Below, piece after piece: positions 16,015 through 25,675 of a stretch of DNA of 64,000 bases. This DNA is from B69-G16 sp964501905 (GTDB taxonomy: Archaea; Thermoproteota; Thermoprotei; Thermofilales; B69-G16), in NCBI GenBank assembly GCA_964501905.1, contig CAZCTW010000007.1:36998-100997 (forward strand). Direction: 5' to 3'. The notes under the pieces were generated by a model. That model searched no databases. It was not told the origin of the DNA and saw only the letters and a list, made by a program, of their open reading frames with translations. Both the position numbers and the translations under genes were made by a program. Every line of letters begins with the position of its first letter. The stretch's first letter is position 1.

Positions 16015-19000
16015 CCTCTCTTTACGCCTATCTTAACTTTTACTTCTCCTATCTCCCACTCTTTAACATGATCTCCTTTTACAGCATTAGGGTCTCTAAC
16101 TAACAGTATCTCTTTAGACCTGGTTTCTCCGGCTACATAGTCCTTATATTTCAGGAATAATTTTTCCTGTTCCTCAGGCATATAGATGTAGGTTTCTATG
16201 TAGGCGTCTACGGGCAGGCTCATTTCCTTCCTCATAAACTGTATACGTCTAAGTATGTCTCTGGCGAAGCCCTCGGCCAGCTCTTCCTCGCTTATCCTCG
16301 TATTTAGGAAGAGGACTCCGCCGTCTACCTTCACGCTCACGTAGCCAGAGGCAACTGATTCCTCGAACTCCACCATCTCTGGTTTTATTTCGAAGGTCTT
16401 CTCGCCGATCTTGACTACGGCGACGCCTTTTTCTTCTAATTCTTTCTTTAAAGATTTGGCTTCGGCTTTTTCTATAGCCTTGGCTACGAGCTTGGTGTCA
16501 TTCTTGAAGACCGGCCCTAGAGTTCTGTAGACTGGCTTAGCTTTTAGAACTTTAAATTTCTCGACTTCCGATAATTGGATGACTTCAACTCTTTTAACGT
16601 TGACTTGGGATTTGATAACTCCGGCTAGCTTTAAGGTGGAGTCTCGGAGTTCCTCGCTGTCGCTGGCTAGAACCAGCTCGGGGAGGGGTTGTCTTATCTT
16701 TATGCCGGCTTTCATTCTAGCCGCTAAACCCGCCTCTACGATTTTCCTCACGGCGGACATCTGCTCCTCCAGCGCTGTGTTTATGAACTTTTCCTCTACT
16801 TCGGGCCAGGGGAGCATGTGTATGCTCTCTGGCTGCTCCTCTGAGGTTTTGAAAGCCTCCAGGTATATCTTCTCTGTTATGAAAGGGGCTATAGGGGCGA
16901 GTAGCCTTAAGAATTTGAATAGGACGTAGTAGAGAGTCGCATACGCCGCGAGTTTATCCGGATCTTCCTTCTCTACCCATACTCTAGGTCTTATCAACCT
17001 TATATACCACCTACTGACATCCTCTACTATGAAGTCTCTTAAGAGCCTCGCCGCCCTGTGTATCTGGTATTCCTCGAAGTACTTGGTAACTTCCTTCGTG
17101 ACTGTTTCTATACGTGACAGTATCCACTTATCCTCCTCTCTTAAGTAGTCCAAGTACTTGTGAACTGGGTGTTGCTGAGGGTCGAAGCCGTCTAGGCTCA
17201 TGTAGGTGGACGCGAAGTAGTGGACGTTCCAAACTATGTTCAAGTCGTCGTAGACATCTGCCATAACTCTCCAGGAAAACCTCAAATCCTCCCATATGGT
17301 ATTCCTGAGCACGAACCACCTCAACACGTCTCTGCAACCTTTCTCGAACTCTAGGACTTCCTGAGGAGCGATGTAGTTCCCTAGGGACTTATGCATTTCA
17401 AATCCGTGCTCGTCCAGCGCGAAGCCGTGCATCAGTACGGTTTTGTACGGAGCCTCGCCGAAAGTCAGCAATCCACACCTTAGCAGGGAGAAGAACCAAC
17501 CCGCTATCTGGTCGTGTCCCTCAGTTATGAAGTCAACCGGCTTCAGTCTCTCGTACTCCTCTTTCTCGACTGGGTAGTTTAGAGAAGCGTAGAACGCGAC
17601 TCCAGAGTCGAGCCATACGTCCAATACGTCGGGGACTCTACGCATAACGCCGCCACATTTAGAACACTTAAAAGTCACTTGATCAACCCACGGTCTATGT
17701 AAGTCTTTGAGCTCTAGCTTACGCCCGGCCAGCTCCTCCAATTCTTTACGCGACCCGACTACCACTTTATGCCCGCACTTCTCGCATATCCATATCGGCA
17801 GGGGTGTGCCCCAATACCTCTGCCTAGATATTATCCAGTCTCTGAGCCTTTCAAGCCAGTTTTTAAACCTAGAGTATCCAGCCCACTCGGGCACCCACCT
17901 AACTTTAGCCGCCTCCTCCAAGAACTTGTTCTTTAACTGGGTTACCTTAATGTACCACTGGGGGGTAGCCCTCATTATCAGCGGAGTTTTACACCTCCAG
18001 CATACGGGGTATCTATGCTCTAGCACTCCCTCGTGGAAGAGCAAGCCCTTACGCTTTAAGTCAGCTATTATCTCCGCGTTGGCTTCTCTAACCGGCTTGC
18101 CCGCGTACTTCCCAGCATCCTCTGTAAAGACCCCCCTATCGTCTACCGGGGCGACGACCGGTAGGCCGTAGCGCATGCCCACTTCAAAGTCTTCCTCTCC
18201 ATGCCCTGGCGCGGAATGTACTAAGCCCGTACCCTCCTCAGCTCTGACGAATTCCTCGCTTAGGACTATCCTGTGGACCCCCCGCAGTTCCTGTTGTATC
18301 TTAACTTCTTCCTTCAATGGGTGTTCATACTCTAGACCTTTCAGATCCCTACCCTTCACTACTTCTACAATCTCGTACTCCTCGACGCCGGCCTCGGACA
18401 TTACGGCTTCAACTCTATCCTTTAAGAGAAGGATTTGTTCGTCGCCGACTTTAACCCAAGCGTATTCAAAGTCTGGATGAGCCATTACCGCTATATTCGC
18501 CGGTAGGGTCCAGGGGGTCGTGGTCCATATGAGTATATATTTGCCCGGATTGTTTTTTACAGGGAATTTGACGTATATGGAAGGGTCTCTTAGCGTTTTA
18601 TACTCGGTGACTTCGTAGTCCGCCAGCGTGGTTTCGCACCTAGGACACCAGTGTACGACTTTAACGCCTCTCTCCAATAAGCCCTTCTCGTGGGCTTTTT
18701 TGACGAGCCACCAGGCCCCCTCTATATATTTATCGTTCAATGTTAGGTATGGATTTTCCCAATTCATCGAAACTCCGAAGTTCCAGAAGTGCCTAGTCAT
18801 GGACTCAACGTTGTGGAACACAAACTTCTTACACTCTTCTATAAACCTGTCGACCCCGTACTTCTCGATATCCTTCTTAGCTTTAAATCCCAGGCTCTGC
18901 TCTATCTTAACCTCTATAGGAAGCCCATGGCAGTCGTAGCCCGGTTGGTCGTGGACGTCGAAGCCTCTAGCCCTCCAAAACCTTATCACCGCATCTTTCA

Positions 19001-19208
19001 AAACCTTGTTCCATATAGTGCCTATGTGCGGCGTATCGCTCGAGGGGTAGGGAGGCCCGTCTAAGAAGTAGAATTTAGGCTTCCCTCTAAGCTTCTCCCT
19101 CAATTTCTCGTATACTCTACGCTCTTTCCAGTACTTCAAAAGCTCTTCTTCGTATTCTTTAGGCTTATACTCTTGAGAGAGAACTCCTATTCTACCCATA
19201 GCCTCCAC
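16011..19208 (-). CDS. ileS: Isoleucyl-tRNA synthetase
   Basis: A class I synthetase of about 1065 residues that charges tRNA-Ile. The HIGH motif is HIGT at residues 61-64 (PPYPSSDTPHIGT), and the KMSKS loop reads MHKSLGN at 605-611, a variant common in archaeal and eukaryotic IleRS. The editing domain lies between, with TTTPWTLPAN at its start and GHGEEDF within. CxxC zinc pairs occur at CWRC, CEKC, CPRC and CSKC. The start could be GTG 19208 or ATG 19199; a GGAGG overlaps this region. It is followed by the coupled methyltransferase gene. Confidence 0.97.
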   Translation of the reverse strand: MEAMGRIGVLSQEYKPKEYEEELLKYWKERRVYEKLREKLRGKPKFYFLDGPPYPSSDTPHIGTIWNKVLKDAVIRFWRARGFDVHDQPGYDCHGLPIEVKIEQSLGFKAKKDIEKYGVDRFIEECKKFVFHNVESMTRHFWNFGVSMNWENPYLTLNDKYIEGAWWLVKKAHEKGLLERGVKVVHWCPRCETTLADYEVTEYKTLRDPSIYVKFPVKNNPGKYILIWTTTPWTLPANIAVMAHPDFEYAWVKVGDEQILLLKDRVEAVMSEAGVEEYEIVEVVKGRDLKGLEYEHPLKEEVKIQQELRGVHRIVLSEEFVRAEEGTGLVHSAPGHGEEDFEVGMRYGLPVVAPVDDRGVFTEDAGKYAGKPVREANAEIIADLKRKGLLFHEGVLEHRYPVCWRCKTPLIMRATPQWYIKVTQLKNKFLEEAAKVRWVPEWAGYSRFKNWLERLRDWIISRQRYWGTPLPIWICEKCGHKVVVGSRKELEELAGRKLELKDLHRPWVDQVTFKCSKCGGVMRRVPDVLDVWLDSGVAFYASLNYPVEKEEYERLKPVDFITEGHDQIAGWFFSLLRCGLLTFGEAPYKTVLMHGFALDEHGFEMHKSLGNYIAPQEVLEFEKGCRDVLRWFVLRNTIWEDLRFSWRVMADVYDDLNIVWNVHYFASTYMSLDGFDPQQHPVHKYLDYLREEDKWILSRIETVTKEVTKYFEEYQIHRAARLLRDFIVEDVSRWYIRLIRPRVWVEKEDPDKLAAYATLYYVLFKFLRLLAPIAPFITEKIYLEAFKTSEEQPESIHMLPWPEVEEKFINTALEEQMSAVRKIVEAGLAARMKAGIKIRQPLPELVLASDSEELRDSTLKLAGVIKSQVNVKRVEVIQLSEVEKFKVLKAKPVYRTLGPVFKNDTKLVAKAIEKAEAKSLKKELEEKGVAVVKIGEKTFEIKPEMVEFEESVASGYVSVKVDGGVLFLNTRISEEELAEGFARDILRRIQFMRKEMSLPVDAYIETYIYMPEEQEKLFLKYKDYVAGETRSKEILLVRDPNAVKGDHVKEWEIGEVKVKIGVKRG

Positions 19209-19454
19209 CAGAATTTACCGATAGATTAGGCTGGGCTAAAAATAGTTTAGGAAACGACGAACCTAACGAATTTGGCGCTGCATTTCACCCAGCCGAGCCT
19301 AATTAACGAACTCTTTAATATAAATATTTCGTCAAAATAATCTTAGTGGTCTTAGATACGATATCCTCGGCGAGTCCGCCACGAAGATTTAAGAGGAAGA
19401 TTGAAATTTTAGTTTAGACGGTTTTTTTCTTGAAAAGGCGTCCGGGTAGAGCCG

Positions 19455-20198
19455 ATGAATCTGAGAGATAGGGCAGAGAAAATTTTTGAAGAAGCCTATA
19501 GAACGGCTAGGAGTATAAGCGATTCTTATTCCAAGGCTAAGATTTTAAAAGATATAGCGTGCGACATGGCTAGAGCAGGCTTCTACGATAAAGCTTTGGA
19601 AGTTGCTCGGAGCATAGAGAGGAGTTGGTGGAGGAGTTGGGCTACTAGGGAAATAGCGTTGGAAATGGCTAGAGCCGGGCTTTTCGACAAGGCCTTGGAA
19701 ACGGCCAAGAGTATAGAGAAGGCTTGGTTTAGGGCTTTGGCTCTTAAAGATATAGCTTATGAACTGGCTAGAGCGGGCCTCGACGCCGGGGAAGTTTTTA
19801 ATGAAGCTTTGAAAGCCGCCGAAGAGGTCGAGGAGCCCGGGTATAGGGATGGAGCTAAGAGGATAGTAGCTCAGGGAATGGCGAAGGTTGGCATGTTTAG
19901 AGAAGCTCTACTGGTGGCTAGGAGTATAGGCGATTTCTGGTGGAGGGCTTGGGCTCTTAAAGACGTAGCTTGCGAAATAGCTAGAGCTGGATTTTTCGAG
20001 GAAGCTCTCAAGGCTACAAAAGATATAACTGATGAGAAACGCCGAGATGAAGCCTTAAGAAACATAGCTGAGGAAATGGCTAAAGTTGGTTTTTTCGATA
20101 AAGCCTTGGAAACCGCCAAGAAGGTAAAAGATGAGAGACGTAGAGCCGAGGCTCTAAAGGGCATAGCTAGTGAAATGATTAAAATCGGAAAAATGTAG
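19455..20198 (+). CDS. Alpha-solenoid repeat protein
   Basis: A 247-residue protein made of about seven repeats of 33-34 residues with the pattern A-x-DIA-x-x-MARAGxxDKALExAxSI (for example EIALEMARAGLFDKALETAK). Each repeat forms a helix pair, giving a TPR-like right-handed solenoid. Proteins with these repeats are frequent in archaea, usually as interaction scaffolds. Conserved Trp at the repeat turns (RSWWRSW, KAWFRA, DFWWRAW) is notable. No enzymatic domain or membrane segment. It starts at ATG in a single-gene unit. Confidence 0.75.
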   Translation: MNLRDRAEKIFEEAYRTARSISDSYSKAKILKDIACDMARAGFYDKALEVARSIERSWWRSWATREIALEMARAGLFDKALETAKSIEKAWFRALALKDIAYELARAGLDAGEVFNEALKAAEEVEEPGYRDGAKRIVAQGMAKVGMFREALLVARSIGDFWWRAWALKDVACEIARAGFFEEALKATKDITDEKRRDEALRNIAEEMAKVGFFDKALETAKKVKDERRRAEALKGIASEMIKIGKM

Positions 20199-20398
20199 CA
20201 TTATAACATTTCCCAGTTCTTCTCATCCCGACTTTTTTCCTTTCGGCTTCTTCCTTCAGCAGCAAGGATTCCTGTTCCTGTAAGTTCTAAGGTAGAGCTA
20301 TGTTGGGATCACTGGCCCTATATAATCCCCTATCTCGCCTAGTTTTGCCTACTCTACAGCTTCCTAATCATGAATAGGTTCACGTGAAAAAGGGGCGT

Positions 20399-21721
20399 CT
20401 ATGCTGGCTTGACGAAGCCCCACTTCTCCAGAGCTCTCTTCAATTCCCTATGGGACTCGGCGTATTCAGGCAGCGGCACGCCTTTTAAATACGCTTCTAT
20501 AGCCTGTCTCACCGCCGCCGCGCCGGCTCTAGGGCCATCTGGGTGCCCCAGCACTCCTCCACCGACTTGAATAACGATATCAATTCCCATAGCTTTTATA
20601 ACTTCGGGTACCGTGCCTGGGTGTAGCCCGCCTGAAGACGTGGGAAATGCGGGTTTTATATGGTACCACTTTTGCTCTAGGTGGAATACGTCGTCTCCGT
20701 CGGGTTTAAAGTGCATTTCCCTTAATATCCTAGCGCAGTTTATAACATCTCTAGTTTTAGCCTCTAACTTGCCGACTTCCGGAGTGCCTACGTGTAGCTG
20801 GTCTACGCCGACTAGCCTGTAGAGCTTCGCTAAGGTATACATGGACATTCCATGCAGCGGATTTCTCGTAAAAGCGGCGTGGAAAGCCCTGTGGGCGTGA
20901 ATTCCCATGCCGTACTCCTCCGCTACGTCTCTAATGTAGCTTACAGCGGACCAGCCGGATACGACCACGTCTACCATGACGAAGGGGTTCCCATAGTCGT
21001 GCACTAGTTTCAGCCTTTTAACCATCTCTCGGGCATCCGCGGTGATGTTAGCGAGCCATACCTTCCTCTCCCCTGTCTCATTTTCAGCTTTATCGATAGC
21101 CTTCATTATAGCTTCTGCCCTCTTCTCAAATCTGCAGAAGGATTGACTAGCGAGGTTCTCGTCGTCTTTAGCGTAGTCCATACCTCCGACTAGGTACTCG
21201 TACACGACTTCCCCTAATTCGTCCGGAGTATAGCCTACCTTGGGCTTCGGCACGGTGCCGACTATAGGCCTATCGTAGATTTTGTAGATATCCTTAACAC
21301 CTTTTATGCCCTTAACCGGTCCCTTGAAATGTTTTATAAAGCTCTCCGGCAGGTAAATGTCTTCTACTCTTAAACTCTTAACAGCCCTCATCCCGTATAC
21401 GTTGCCAGCGACGGAAGCCAGAAAAGCTGGCATGTTGCCTTCCTCGAAAAGCTCTACCGGGTACGCTACTTTGACCAGGTAGGTGTTATCCCCTAAATGT
21501 TTAATCTCGTAGGCTTTACCCATAAGCTTCCATATCCTATTAGGCAGCACGGAGAGAGTTGTCCAAGTTCCAACGCTACTCTCCGAGGCTACTCTACCTG
21601 CCGCTTCCTCCACGGTAAAACCTTCAGCGGGCGTGATCCGGAACACGACTATAACGTCGTTGTCTAAATCCGGCCTATAATCCTTTTTAACAAAAACATC
21701 GTACCACTCGAATTCCCCCAC
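20399..21721 (-). CDS. rbcL: Form III ribulose-1,5-bisphosphate carboxylase/oxygenase
   Basis: A 440-residue large-subunit RuBisCO with a complete active site: Lys159 in VPKPKVG, carbamylated Lys185 with Asp187 and Glu188 in GGMDYAKDDEN, His277-Arg278 in IHAHRAFH, His310, loop-6 Lys318 in VGTPEVGKLE, and the phosphate-binding SSGGLHPG. Length and motifs fit archaeal form III, which fixes CO2 in the AMP/nucleoside salvage pathway. The partners AMP phosphorylase and ribose-1,5-bisphosphate isomerase are not next to it. The start is GTG with GGTGGT ahead. No small subunit gene is present. Confidence 0.95.
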   Translation of the reverse strand: MGEFEWYDVFVKKDYRPDLDNDVIVVFRITPAEGFTVEEAAGRVASESSVGTWTTLSVLPNRIWKLMGKAYEIKHLGDNTYLVKVAYPVELFEEGNMPAFLASVAGNVYGMRAVKSLRVEDIYLPESFIKHFKGPVKGIKGVKDIYKIYDRPIVGTVPKPKVGYTPDELGEVVYEYLVGGMDYAKDDENLASQSFCRFEKRAEAIMKAIDKAENETGERKVWLANITADAREMVKRLKLVHDYGNPFVMVDVVVSGWSAVSYIRDVAEEYGMGIHAHRAFHAAFTRNPLHGMSMYTLAKLYRLVGVDQLHVGTPEVGKLEAKTRDVINCARILREMHFKPDGDDVFHLEQKWYHIKPAFPTSSGGLHPGTVPEVIKAMGIDIVIQVGGGVLGHPDGPRAGAAAVRQAIEAYLKGVPLPEYAESHRELKRALEKWGFVKPA

Positions 21722-21902
21722 TTAAACCACCAAACCAAATACGTTTTTCATGTTAAAACATTTTCCGCTACTCTCCGACTCAGAAGTGACTTCCTTAACC
21801 TCTATCGCTAAGTTAATTGATAACTGCCGTGTATAGTGGGCGGAGTGACTGGATAAGGGATAAGTTTGAGAGATTTAACATTCTCATAGCGTAGGTGGTT
21901 TA

Positions 21903-22799
21903 GTGGAAACGCGACTAGACTGTATAGTTTGCATTGTACACCAAGCTCTTAAAGCATCAAGACACGTCACAGATGATATCGAAGTACAAGAGAAAGTTTT
22001 AAGGCGGGTTATGGAGGAACTCCTAGAAATAGATTGGAGAAAAAACCCGTCCGACATAGCCTACAAAGTCCACAAAACAGTTAGAGATATAACTGGCGTA
22101 AATGACCCCTATAAGGAAGTTAAAAAAGAGAGTAATAGCCGAGCGTTAAAGCTTTACCCCAGGCTTAAAGAAATAGTGGAAAACAGTGGAGACCCGCTTG
22201 AAACTGCCGTAAAATTAGCTATAGCGGGGAACACTATAGATTTTGCCGCAGTTGAGAAGTCCGACGTGGAGAAAACAGTAGAGCGGGTGCTAGAGAAAGA
22301 GTTCGCTATAAACGGCTACCCATATCTTAAAAACAAAGTTCAGACGGCACGGCGGCTCTTATATTTCGCCGATAACGCTGGCGAGATAGTCCTCGATAAA
22401 CTTCTAATAGAGACGATGATGAAGGTCAGGAATAGATTTTTCGAGAAAATAACTTTCGTGGTTAAGGGTGGCCCGGTACTCAACGACGCAACGCCGGAAG
22501 ACGCCGTCTACGTAAACATAACCTCTCTCCCCAATCTAGAGCTCAAGACTATGTCTAATGGAGATGAAGGCTCGGGTCCCGAGAGGAGTAGTCTAGAAGT
22601 GAGAAAATGGTTCTTAAAGCACGACTTAGTTCTGGCTAAGGGACATGACAATTACGCGGGATTTAGCGACTATGAAAACATATTCCTCATGCTTATCGTT
22701 AAATGCCCCGTAGTGGCTGAAGATTTGGGAGTCAAAGTAGGGAGTATCGTGTTAAAATACAATCCTCTTAAATCCCCCTTCCAACGGTTCATAAGATAG
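21903..22799 (+). CDS. DUF89 / ARMT1-family damage-control phosphatase
   Basis: A 298-residue member of DUF89, metal-dependent phosphatases proposed to remove damaged or excess phosphometabolites. Metal and phosphate residues are in FADNAGEIVLD (Asp-Asn), VVKGGPVLNDATPEDA, and LAKGHDNYAGFSDYEN. The N-terminal Cys pair (LDCIVCIVHQAL) is typical of archaeal members. Start GTG 21903 is chosen because GGTGGT lies just ahead. It is divergent from RuBisCO, so a link in sugar-phosphate housekeeping is possible but unproven. Confidence 0.85.
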   Translation: METRLDCIVCIVHQALKASRHVTDDIEVQEKVLRRVMEELLEIDWRKNPSDIAYKVHKTVRDITGVNDPYKEVKKESNSRALKLYPRLKEIVENSGDPLETAVKLAIAGNTIDFAAVEKSDVEKTVERVLEKEFAINGYPYLKNKVQTARRLLYFADNAGEIVLDKLLIETMMKVRNRFFEKITFVVKGGPVLNDATPEDAVYVNITSLPNLELKTMSNGDEGSGPERSSLEVRKWFLKHDLVLAKGHDNYAGFSDYENIFLMLIVKCPVVAEDLGVKVGSIVLKYNPLKSPFQRFIR

Positions 22800-22849
22800 A
22801 TCCATTACTAACGAGGTTTGCCCAAAGGGCGCAACCCGAGAAGTCAACC

Positions 22850-23551
22850 TCAAAGTAGGCACTGAATAGCCGATAGCAACGATTGTCTATTCATCAGAGT
22901 CCAAGCTATAATAAACCCTGCAATATTCCCGGTGTACTTGTAGATAACTCCAAGGTAAATAAAGACGAAGGTAACAGCGAAAGCGTTTACTACAGCCGCT
23001 GCTAAGTCGCCGTGAATCGCCCACAACACGTGAGACAACCCGAAAATCACGGGCACTCCTATCGACCCCTCAGATGGAAAACTTTCGCTTCTCAAAAGCC
23101 TATCCGTATTCTCTATAAGCCAAACCACAAAGAAAACTTCTAAAAAACCATAAGCCAGCAGGTTTAAAACCGCGTAGTAGACATTCCAGGGGGCGGTTAG
23201 CCCATAGCCCTTCGCCGGAAAACCGCGTAGCCATGCAACTATTAAGGCTAGAGGAAGAGAGTAAAAAAGGCTTTTTCCGATATTTTCTCTGCGAAAACCG
23301 TATTCAGCTAGGTTCTCCCCGCAAATCAGAGTAAGTAGGAAAGGTAGAAGACCCACGAATACGAGCTCGATATAAGAGGCTAGATAAGGCTTCTCGAGGA
23401 GAATCAAGTATAGCCTTTCAAGAGCCTCAGAGATTCTAACCCGCCAAAACAGAGAAAGAGAGAATACCATTAAGGGTGGACCTAGAAAGAACCAAAGCCA
23501 GACCAGGAGTACTTTAAGAAACCGACGGCGGCAGAGAGTCCCCACCACCAT
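22850..23551 (-). CDS. CPBP-like intramembrane protease homologue with degenerate first motif
   Basis: A 233-residue polytopic membrane protein of the CPBP (Abi/CAAX) type with about seven hydrophobic segments. The second motif FGLSHVLWAIHGD and the final IYKYTGNIAGFIIAWTLMN are recognisable. The first motif, normally EExxxR, reads EVFFVVWLIENTDR, missing the second Glu and the Arg at the usual spacing. Activity may be lost, or the family placement is only structural. ATG start. A strongly folded non-coding element lies just upstream. Confidence 0.6.
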   Translation of the reverse strand: MVVGTLCRRRFLKVLLVWLWFFLGPPLMVFSLSLFWRVRISEALERLYLILLEKPYLASYIELVFVGLLPFLLTLICGENLAEYGFRRENIGKSLFYSLPLALIVAWLRGFPAKGYGLTAPWNVYYAVLNLLAYGFLEVFFVVWLIENTDRLLRSESFPSEGSIGVPVIFGLSHVLWAIHGDLAAAVVNAFAVTFVFIYLGVIYKYTGNIAGFIIAWTLMNRQSLLSAIQCLL

Positions 23552-23566
23552 GTTAAGAATAAAAAA

Positions 23567-23726
23567 ATAGTTGGGGCGCGTCTAAGCCTGACCTATAGCT
23601 CTTGACATATCTTTCGGCTCGTCCTCGCCGTATGCCGTGCGGCCGAAGCCACACGACGTACGGTTTGGACGGGCCTACTTGATATGTCAGGGGCTATAGG
23701 TCAAGCCTGCCCCGCGCCCCAACTAT
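23567..23726. ncRNA. 160-nt rod-like structured element (candidate ncRNA or palindromic element)
   Basis: The ends pair perfectly for 14 bp (23567-23580 with 23713-23726). After an internal loop, 23589-23610 pairs with 23682-23703 for 22 bp, including two G-U wobbles at 23600 and 23602. A third helix joins 23617-23624 with 23667-23674 (one G-U), and the apex contains a GGCCGAAGCC hairpin. The island is GC-rich inside AT-rich DNA. Wobble pairs rather than perfect symmetry favour a functional RNA. No SRP, RNase P or tRNA signature was found, and the strand is unknown. Confidence 0.6.
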
Positions 23727-23850
23727 ATTATTGTTAAACCCCTATATATATTTAATGTTGTAAGGTGAAAATTAAATAGGTATTAGCTATATATGGGCAT
23801 TTTTTAATTAAGTGTTATCTTTTTATATTTATCCTTAACATTTCGTTTAG

Positions 23851-24546
23851 ATGAATTTCATCGACGATGCATCCTTCGTGCTTGAGAAAGCTAAGAGGCT
23901 CATTTTAAGCCCTGAGGATTTTTCTAAACTAGAGAAAGTTGCTTTGAAATTGACGAGTATGTACGAGAGAGGGTTGGTAAAATCTAACCATAGTGTTATG
24001 GAACTCGTTTTAGCATGCCATTTGATCAAAAAGGGCTACGAAGTCGACGTAGAACATGAGTTTGAAAATGGGCTTGTCTGCGACATTTACGCTGAGAAGG
24101 ACGGCGAGACTCTAGCTGTGGAAGTCGAAACGGGCTTCGTTCCTCCGGAGAATTCTAAGGATCCTGTAGCGTATAGGGCGGCTAGGGAGATGAGTAAAGT
24201 CGTTAGGTATAGCAGGTACGTTGATTTCTTCGCTCTAGCTACTCCACCCTACCATATTTTACAGTTGCCGGATATATTCTTCCTGCCTCCGGAGAAGAGG
24301 CGGTTTTGGAATTTAGAAAATGTAAAGAAGTTTTTGGATAGGTACTATAAGAAGCCGCCGGTTGAAGTTGAGGATTTAGTAGCGGCTAAGCTCAACTACG
24401 TTTATGTAATCGTGGTAGACGAGCTACTAGTTTTAGAGTATAAGGCGGGAGAATACTACCTCGAGTACTTAGAGAGGCCGCGGAGAGAGTTGGGGAGATA
24501 TGTGAGGGGAGAGCCCTTCCTCCCCCTATACAATAAATTTATCTAA
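23851..24546 (+). CDS. PD-(D/E)XK nuclease-like protein
   Basis: A 231-residue protein with the pattern of a restriction-endonuclease-like fold: Glu51 in NHSVMELVLACHLIKKGYEV, an Asp in LVCDIYAEKDG, then ETLAVEVETGFVPP as the E-x-(E/K) arm. The third catalytic position is Glu rather than the usual Lys, so activity is uncertain. C-terminal half of unknown fold. It is followed after 15 bases by the UPF0282 gene, likely the same transcript. Confidence 0.65.
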   Translation: MNFIDDASFVLEKAKRLILSPEDFSKLEKVALKLTSMYERGLVKSNHSVMELVLACHLIKKGYEVDVEHEFENGLVCDIYAEKDGETLAVEVETGFVPPENSKDPVAYRAAREMSKVVRYSRYVDFFALATPPYHILQLPDIFFLPPEKRRFWNLENVKKFLDRYYKKPPVEVEDLVAAKLNYVYVIVVDELLVLEYKAGEYYLEYLERPRRELGRYVRGEPFLPLYNKFI

Positions 24547-24561
24547 GATATGTTTTAAACT

Positions 24562-25626
24562 GTGGAGTTTAAACTGGTTTGGTTTGACTCTCTGGGAGCT
24601 AAATCCTCCTGTACTCTAGTCTCTACTCCAGACGTTAGAATTTTAATTGACCCGGGCGTTGCGGTAATGCACCCGAGCTTTCCAGCGCCAGATTTTATGA
24701 AGATAGAATGGCTTGAAAGAGGTAGAGAAGCGGTAAAAAAGGCTGCGCAGGAAGCCGACGTCGTAGTTATATCCCATTACCACTATGACCACTTCACCGA
24801 TTTCGACAGAGAAATATATGAGGACAAGCTCGTGTTGGCTAAGAATCCCAACGAGTATATAAACGATTCCCAGAGAAAAAGAGCGCTCCGATTCTATGAG
24901 CACCTTTACGGGAGCTTCGGCGTTAAACTGGAGGAAGTCATGGAAGAGCCTAGTCCAAGGGATTGGAGGGATGTCTTCGAGGATTTGAAAATCGCTAAGT
25001 CTAAGGATTTCGGAGATTACAGCGAGAGGAGAGCCTACCTCTTAGAGAAGGGGAGAGAGTGGTTTAGGAGAAGAGTTGAGAAGTGGAGAGAGTATAGGCG
25101 GATCCCCGAGTTGGACCTGGAAGGGGTTAAGGTTAGATTTGCCGAGGGCAAAACCTTTAGGTTCGGCGAGACTGTGGTCAGGTTCACTAAGCCCCTTTTC
25201 CACGGGATAGAATACTCTAGGGTTGGTTGGGTCTTCGCTACCGTAGTCGAGTATGGGGGTTGGAAGTTCCTTCACTCTAGCGATTTAAACGGTCCTATAA
25301 TAGAGGACTACGCCGAGTGGATAATAGAGGAGGATCCGGATGTTCTAATACTGGACGGCCCTATGACCTACATGCTCGGCTATACTCTTAACCTGATAAA
25401 CTTCAACAGGGCGCTGGAAAACGCTGCTAGAATAGTCGAAGAGACCGATGCGAAAGTTATAATTTACGACCACCACCTGCCCAGAGAGCCTAGATTTAAA
25501 GAAAGAACTTTTAAAATTTGGGAACTTGGCGAAAAGCTGGGCAAGAAAGTCTTGACTGCCGCCGAGTATAAGGGTTTAAAACCTGCCGTAGTGGCTTTTA
25601 ATCCCAATAAAGATCCAAAAATATAA
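24562..25626 (+). CDS. UPF0282 family metallo-beta-lactamase-fold hydrolase
   Basis: A 354-residue archaeal MBL-fold protein. The N-terminus DSLGAKSSCTLVSTPDVRIL and the metal motif VVISHYHYDHFTDF (HxHxDH, about residues 72-77) match UPF0282. Further ligands are likely in PLFHG, LHSSDLNG and IYDHHLPRE. The natural substrate is unknown; a nucleic-acid or small-molecule phosphodiester is usual for the fold. GTG start, no obvious ribosome binding site, 15 bases after the nuclease-like gene. Confidence 0.82.
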   Translation: MEFKLVWFDSLGAKSSCTLVSTPDVRILIDPGVAVMHPSFPAPDFMKIEWLERGREAVKKAAQEADVVVISHYHYDHFTDFDREIYEDKLVLAKNPNEYINDSQRKRALRFYEHLYGSFGVKLEEVMEEPSPRDWRDVFEDLKIAKSKDFGDYSERRAYLLEKGREWFRRRVEKWREYRRIPELDLEGVKVRFAEGKTFRFGETVVRFTKPLFHGIEYSRVGWVFATVVEYGGWKFLHSSDLNGPIIEDYAEWIIEEDPDVLILDGPMTYMLGYTLNLINFNRALENAARIVEETDAKVIIYDHHLPREPRFKERTFKIWELGEKLGKKVLTAAEYKGLKPAVVAFNPNKDPKI

Positions 25627-25675
25627 GTTGACTCAGAAAACCCTAGAGTTTGCTCCTTAAAGTTGGCAAAGTTTG

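Noticed and set aside
23567..23726. Signal recognition particle RNA or RNase P RNA
   Set aside because: Too short, and the conserved SRP helix 8 or RNase P core sequences are absent.
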